From: Tetradesmus obliquus
Taxonomy: Eukaryota; Chlorophyta; Chlorophyceae; Sphaeropleales; Scenedesmaceae
Direction of reading: 5' to 3'
Assembly: GCA_030272155.1 (NCBI GenBank)
Contig: CP126204.1
Location: 186,001-250,000, forward strand
DNA: 64,000 bases
Every line of letters starts with the position of its first letter. The first letter of the stretch is position 1. Below, one piece after another: positions 62,800-64,000 of this stretch. The translations under genes and the position numbers were made by a program. The notes under the pieces are model-generated. The model was not told where the DNA came from. It saw only the letters and a list, made by a program, of their open reading frames with translations, and searched no databases.

Positions 62800-64000
62800 A
62801 GACACAGAACAAAGCCACTACTCAACCTATATGGTATCACTGGCCAGGCAGTGAGTTCACACCATAACCCAGGTTGCCAAGCTGCTAATGCTGTGCCACC
62901 CCGCTGTGCTTGCAGGAACTGTTTGTGTTCTTCACCCAGGTGCTGGGCATCCGCAGCGCAAGCCAGGCCGACCTCAAGGTGGGGGCACCTGCTGCTGATG
63001 TGTGCTTGCAGGACAGCAGCCAGCGCAGCTGCAGAATGCTTGCAGGACAGCAGCCAGCCCGGCTGGAAATGCTTGCAGGATAGCAGCCAGTGCAGCTGCA
63101 GAATGCTTGCAGGACAGCAGCCAGTGCAGCTGCATAGTGCTGCTTTTGACTCTCCTGTTCATCATCATGCTGCTCATGGGCTTGCAAAAGAAAGCATTGC
63201 ATAGGATTGGCAAGATGCTAACAGCGGACCACACAATTCAGGCAGAACCGATGCACGGACTTGCAGGAAACAGGCCCAGCAGAGCCGTGTGTATGCTACA
63301 AGTCATCAAGGCGGCTTCAGCATCACAGCAGGCACACCAATCAATGCTTCAGCTCCTGGGTGATGTTGCCGCTGCCAATGCTTGCAACCATCACCTCTTG
63401 CAGGAAGCGCTGCTGGCGGTGCCAGGGCAGCTGCAGCAGCAGCTGCTGCCCGAAAGTGACATCATCGACATCACACTGCAGATTTACACAGGCCTGGCAG
63501 ACAACACAGCAGGCTTACCCTGGCTGAAAGAGCTGCTGAGCAAGCAGCCAGTGCTGCTGGTCAAACATCGTGGTCAGCTGCGCTTCAAATCAGCTAGCTG
63601 CGGCCAGCCAATTTACCTGGAGGATGACTTGCAGCTATCGCAGCTGTTTGCAGGGGATTGCTGCGTGCTGGCAGTGCCGCCGGAGCAGCTGCCGCTGCTG
63701 GGAAAGCTGCTGCTGCTGCAGGTGAAGCCGCGGCTGCAGTGCCTGTCTGCGGCAGTGAAGCGCAGCTATGCGGCGGCTGGCAGCAGCGGCAGCAGCAGCA
63801 GCGGCGGGGTACCGAGTGATAAGTGGACAGGCCTCCTGAGGGCTGTGCTGCCACTGATTGCGAGGTGCGTGGAGATTCTTGTGCTGCTGCTTGCTGCTGC
63901 TGTTGTATGGCGCTTGGTGGTGCGTGCTGCTGTTAACTGCCTCCACTGGTGCTGTAGACAGAGGGATCACAGATATGTTGCCTCAGAAAGCATGCAACAG
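53762..64000 (+). CDS. NO VEIN/sacsin-type GHKL ATPase-domain giant protein (3' end outside window)
   Basis: Exons: 53762-53955, 54859-55529, 56475-56655, 56904-57078, 57521-57675, 58026-58113, 58266-59954, 60154-62475, 62916-62978, 63404-63864, then beyond the edge; about 2000 residues so far, all phases matching. After a short N-terminal part (AVIAKIRRRYYQEGLP) comes a GHKL ATP-binding fold: N-box ELVQNADD at residues 88-95, NEVGF at 196-200 and GEKGIGFK at 225-232. FLPVASYGFR joined to FHVQGDWLLPSSREGLL and the AFVEQAMQAL block follow as in plant NO VEIN proteins. The long exons 58266-59954 and 60154-62475 contain repeated segments (RSLLGVKTADAAAVI, LLTLLGVRTADDDAVV, and AGLQFLHSSYQQL, AGMKFLQSSYL, AQFLHSQYAA). 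The ATPase motifs are intact. Plant NO VEIN is a nuclear protein affecting development; the role in an alga is unknown. Confidence 0.88.
54263..54858 (+). repeat. Five partial copies of the 5' edge of exon 54859-55529
   Basis: Each copy has a CAG acceptor then GTGCATTGCGGATGCCGCCA (or a variant) and AGCTGCTGAGCAC...GAGCTGTACA. They start near 54270, 54405, 54525, 54632 and 54747, before the true exon at 54859. The last two are almost identical to it for about 110 bp, including the upstream TGTACGCCACTGCAG. All lead to early divergence or stops, so only the last acceptor gives the ELVQNADD exon. Confidence 0.9.
55640..56185 (+). repeat. Four partial copies of the 3' edge of exon 54859-55529
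   Basis: Copies of the exon end encoding the PWLGLVCPRWEQGLE and AWAAARAQG blocks occur at about 55665-55755, 55790-55875, 55985-56075 and 56120-56180, each ending near GCGGCAGGTG or GCACAAGGTA, the donor. Thus both edges of this one exon have been multiplied on their own sides. Confidence 0.88.
57676..57795 (+). repeat. 24-bp minisatellite repeating a 5' splice site five times
   Basis: The exon ends GGCTTCAG at 57675 with donor GTGAGACG. The 24-bp unit GTGAGACGCCAGCT(A/G)CGGCTTCAG then repeats, so donors stand at 57676, 57700, 57724, 57748 and 57772. In the reading frame of the exon the codon after TTCAGG is TGA, so only use of the first donor keeps the protein open. Confidence 0.93.
62681..62799. 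repeat. (TGCG)n microsatellite in a NO VEIN-like intron
   Basis: About 25 TGCG units with a TGTGTG and CATGCATG start. Alternating purine-pyrimidine sequence of this length can adopt Z-DNA. It lies between exons 60154-62475 and 62916-62978. Confidence 0.95.
63000..63135 (+). repeat. 34-bp repeats of an acceptor-like sequence
   Basis: TGCTTGCAGGACAGCAGCCA recurs at about 63001, 63036, 63069 and 63104. TGCTTGCAG is the same sequence as the acceptor at 62907-62915. The copies lie just after exon 62916-62978, in the intron before 63404. Confidence 0.85.

Noticed and set aside
62558-62867. Cys-Val-Arg and Thr-His-Ala-Arg repeat proteins on the two strands
   Set aside because: Both are readings of the (TGCG)n microsatellite in an intron.

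Overview
The window is nuclear DNA of a eukaryote, most likely a chlorophyte green alga. The genes have many short exons with GT-AG introns and phases that agree from exon to exon. Exons and introns are soaked in CAG/CTG triplet runs (polyQ, polyA, polyS, polyL by frame), and a TGTAA poly(A) signal of the green-algal type follows the first gene. The F-box/LRR family and triplet usage recall the Sphaeropleales (Scenedesmaceae, e.g. Tetradesmus); that placement is inference from memory, not a search.

Layout. (1) 587-5103, +: the last eight exons of adenylosuccinate lyase (purine synthesis); its terminal exon and 3' UTR lie in a perfect-looking 799-bp tandem duplication ending at 6511. (2) 7.27-17.0 kb and 19.5-28.6 kb: two diverged copies of a segmental duplication. 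Each holds, on the minus strand, an F-box/LRR gene followed by an 11-exon gene for a cysteine-rich then glycine-rich protein of unknown family. A third LRR copy lies at 31.0-32.8 kb. All three LRR copies carry different lesions, and copy B has two insertions, one a 314-bp miniature LTR element (TRIM) with a tRNA-like core. (3) 33568-34826, +: a small coiled-coil protein. (4) 37567-53324, -: a very large SNF2-family ATPase, closest in layout to ATRX. (5) 53762 to the right edge, +: a very large NO VEIN/sacsin-type protein with a GHKL (HSP90-like) ATPase fold. Genes 4 and 5 are divergent and share a 437-bp region between start codons.

The most striking structural theme is that exons in four unrelated genes (adenylosuccinate lyase, the glycine-rich gene, the SNF2 gene, the NO VEIN-like gene) are accompanied by one to five partial tandem copies of their own edge, splice site included, lying in the adjacent intron; the last exon of a fifth gene (coiled coil) is also copied downstream. 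Related forms are a 24-bp minisatellite that repeats a 5' splice site five times and a 48-copy, 26-bp minisatellite in a SNF2 intron. Many acceptors are preceded by (CTG)n runs in place of an ordinary polypyrimidine tract.

The genes do not form a pathway. The two giant genes may be co-expressed through their shared promoter region; the glycine-rich and LRR genes form a local, decaying tandem family. Exon coordinates were worked out by hand from splice consensus, phase and family similarity; no transcript evidence was available.
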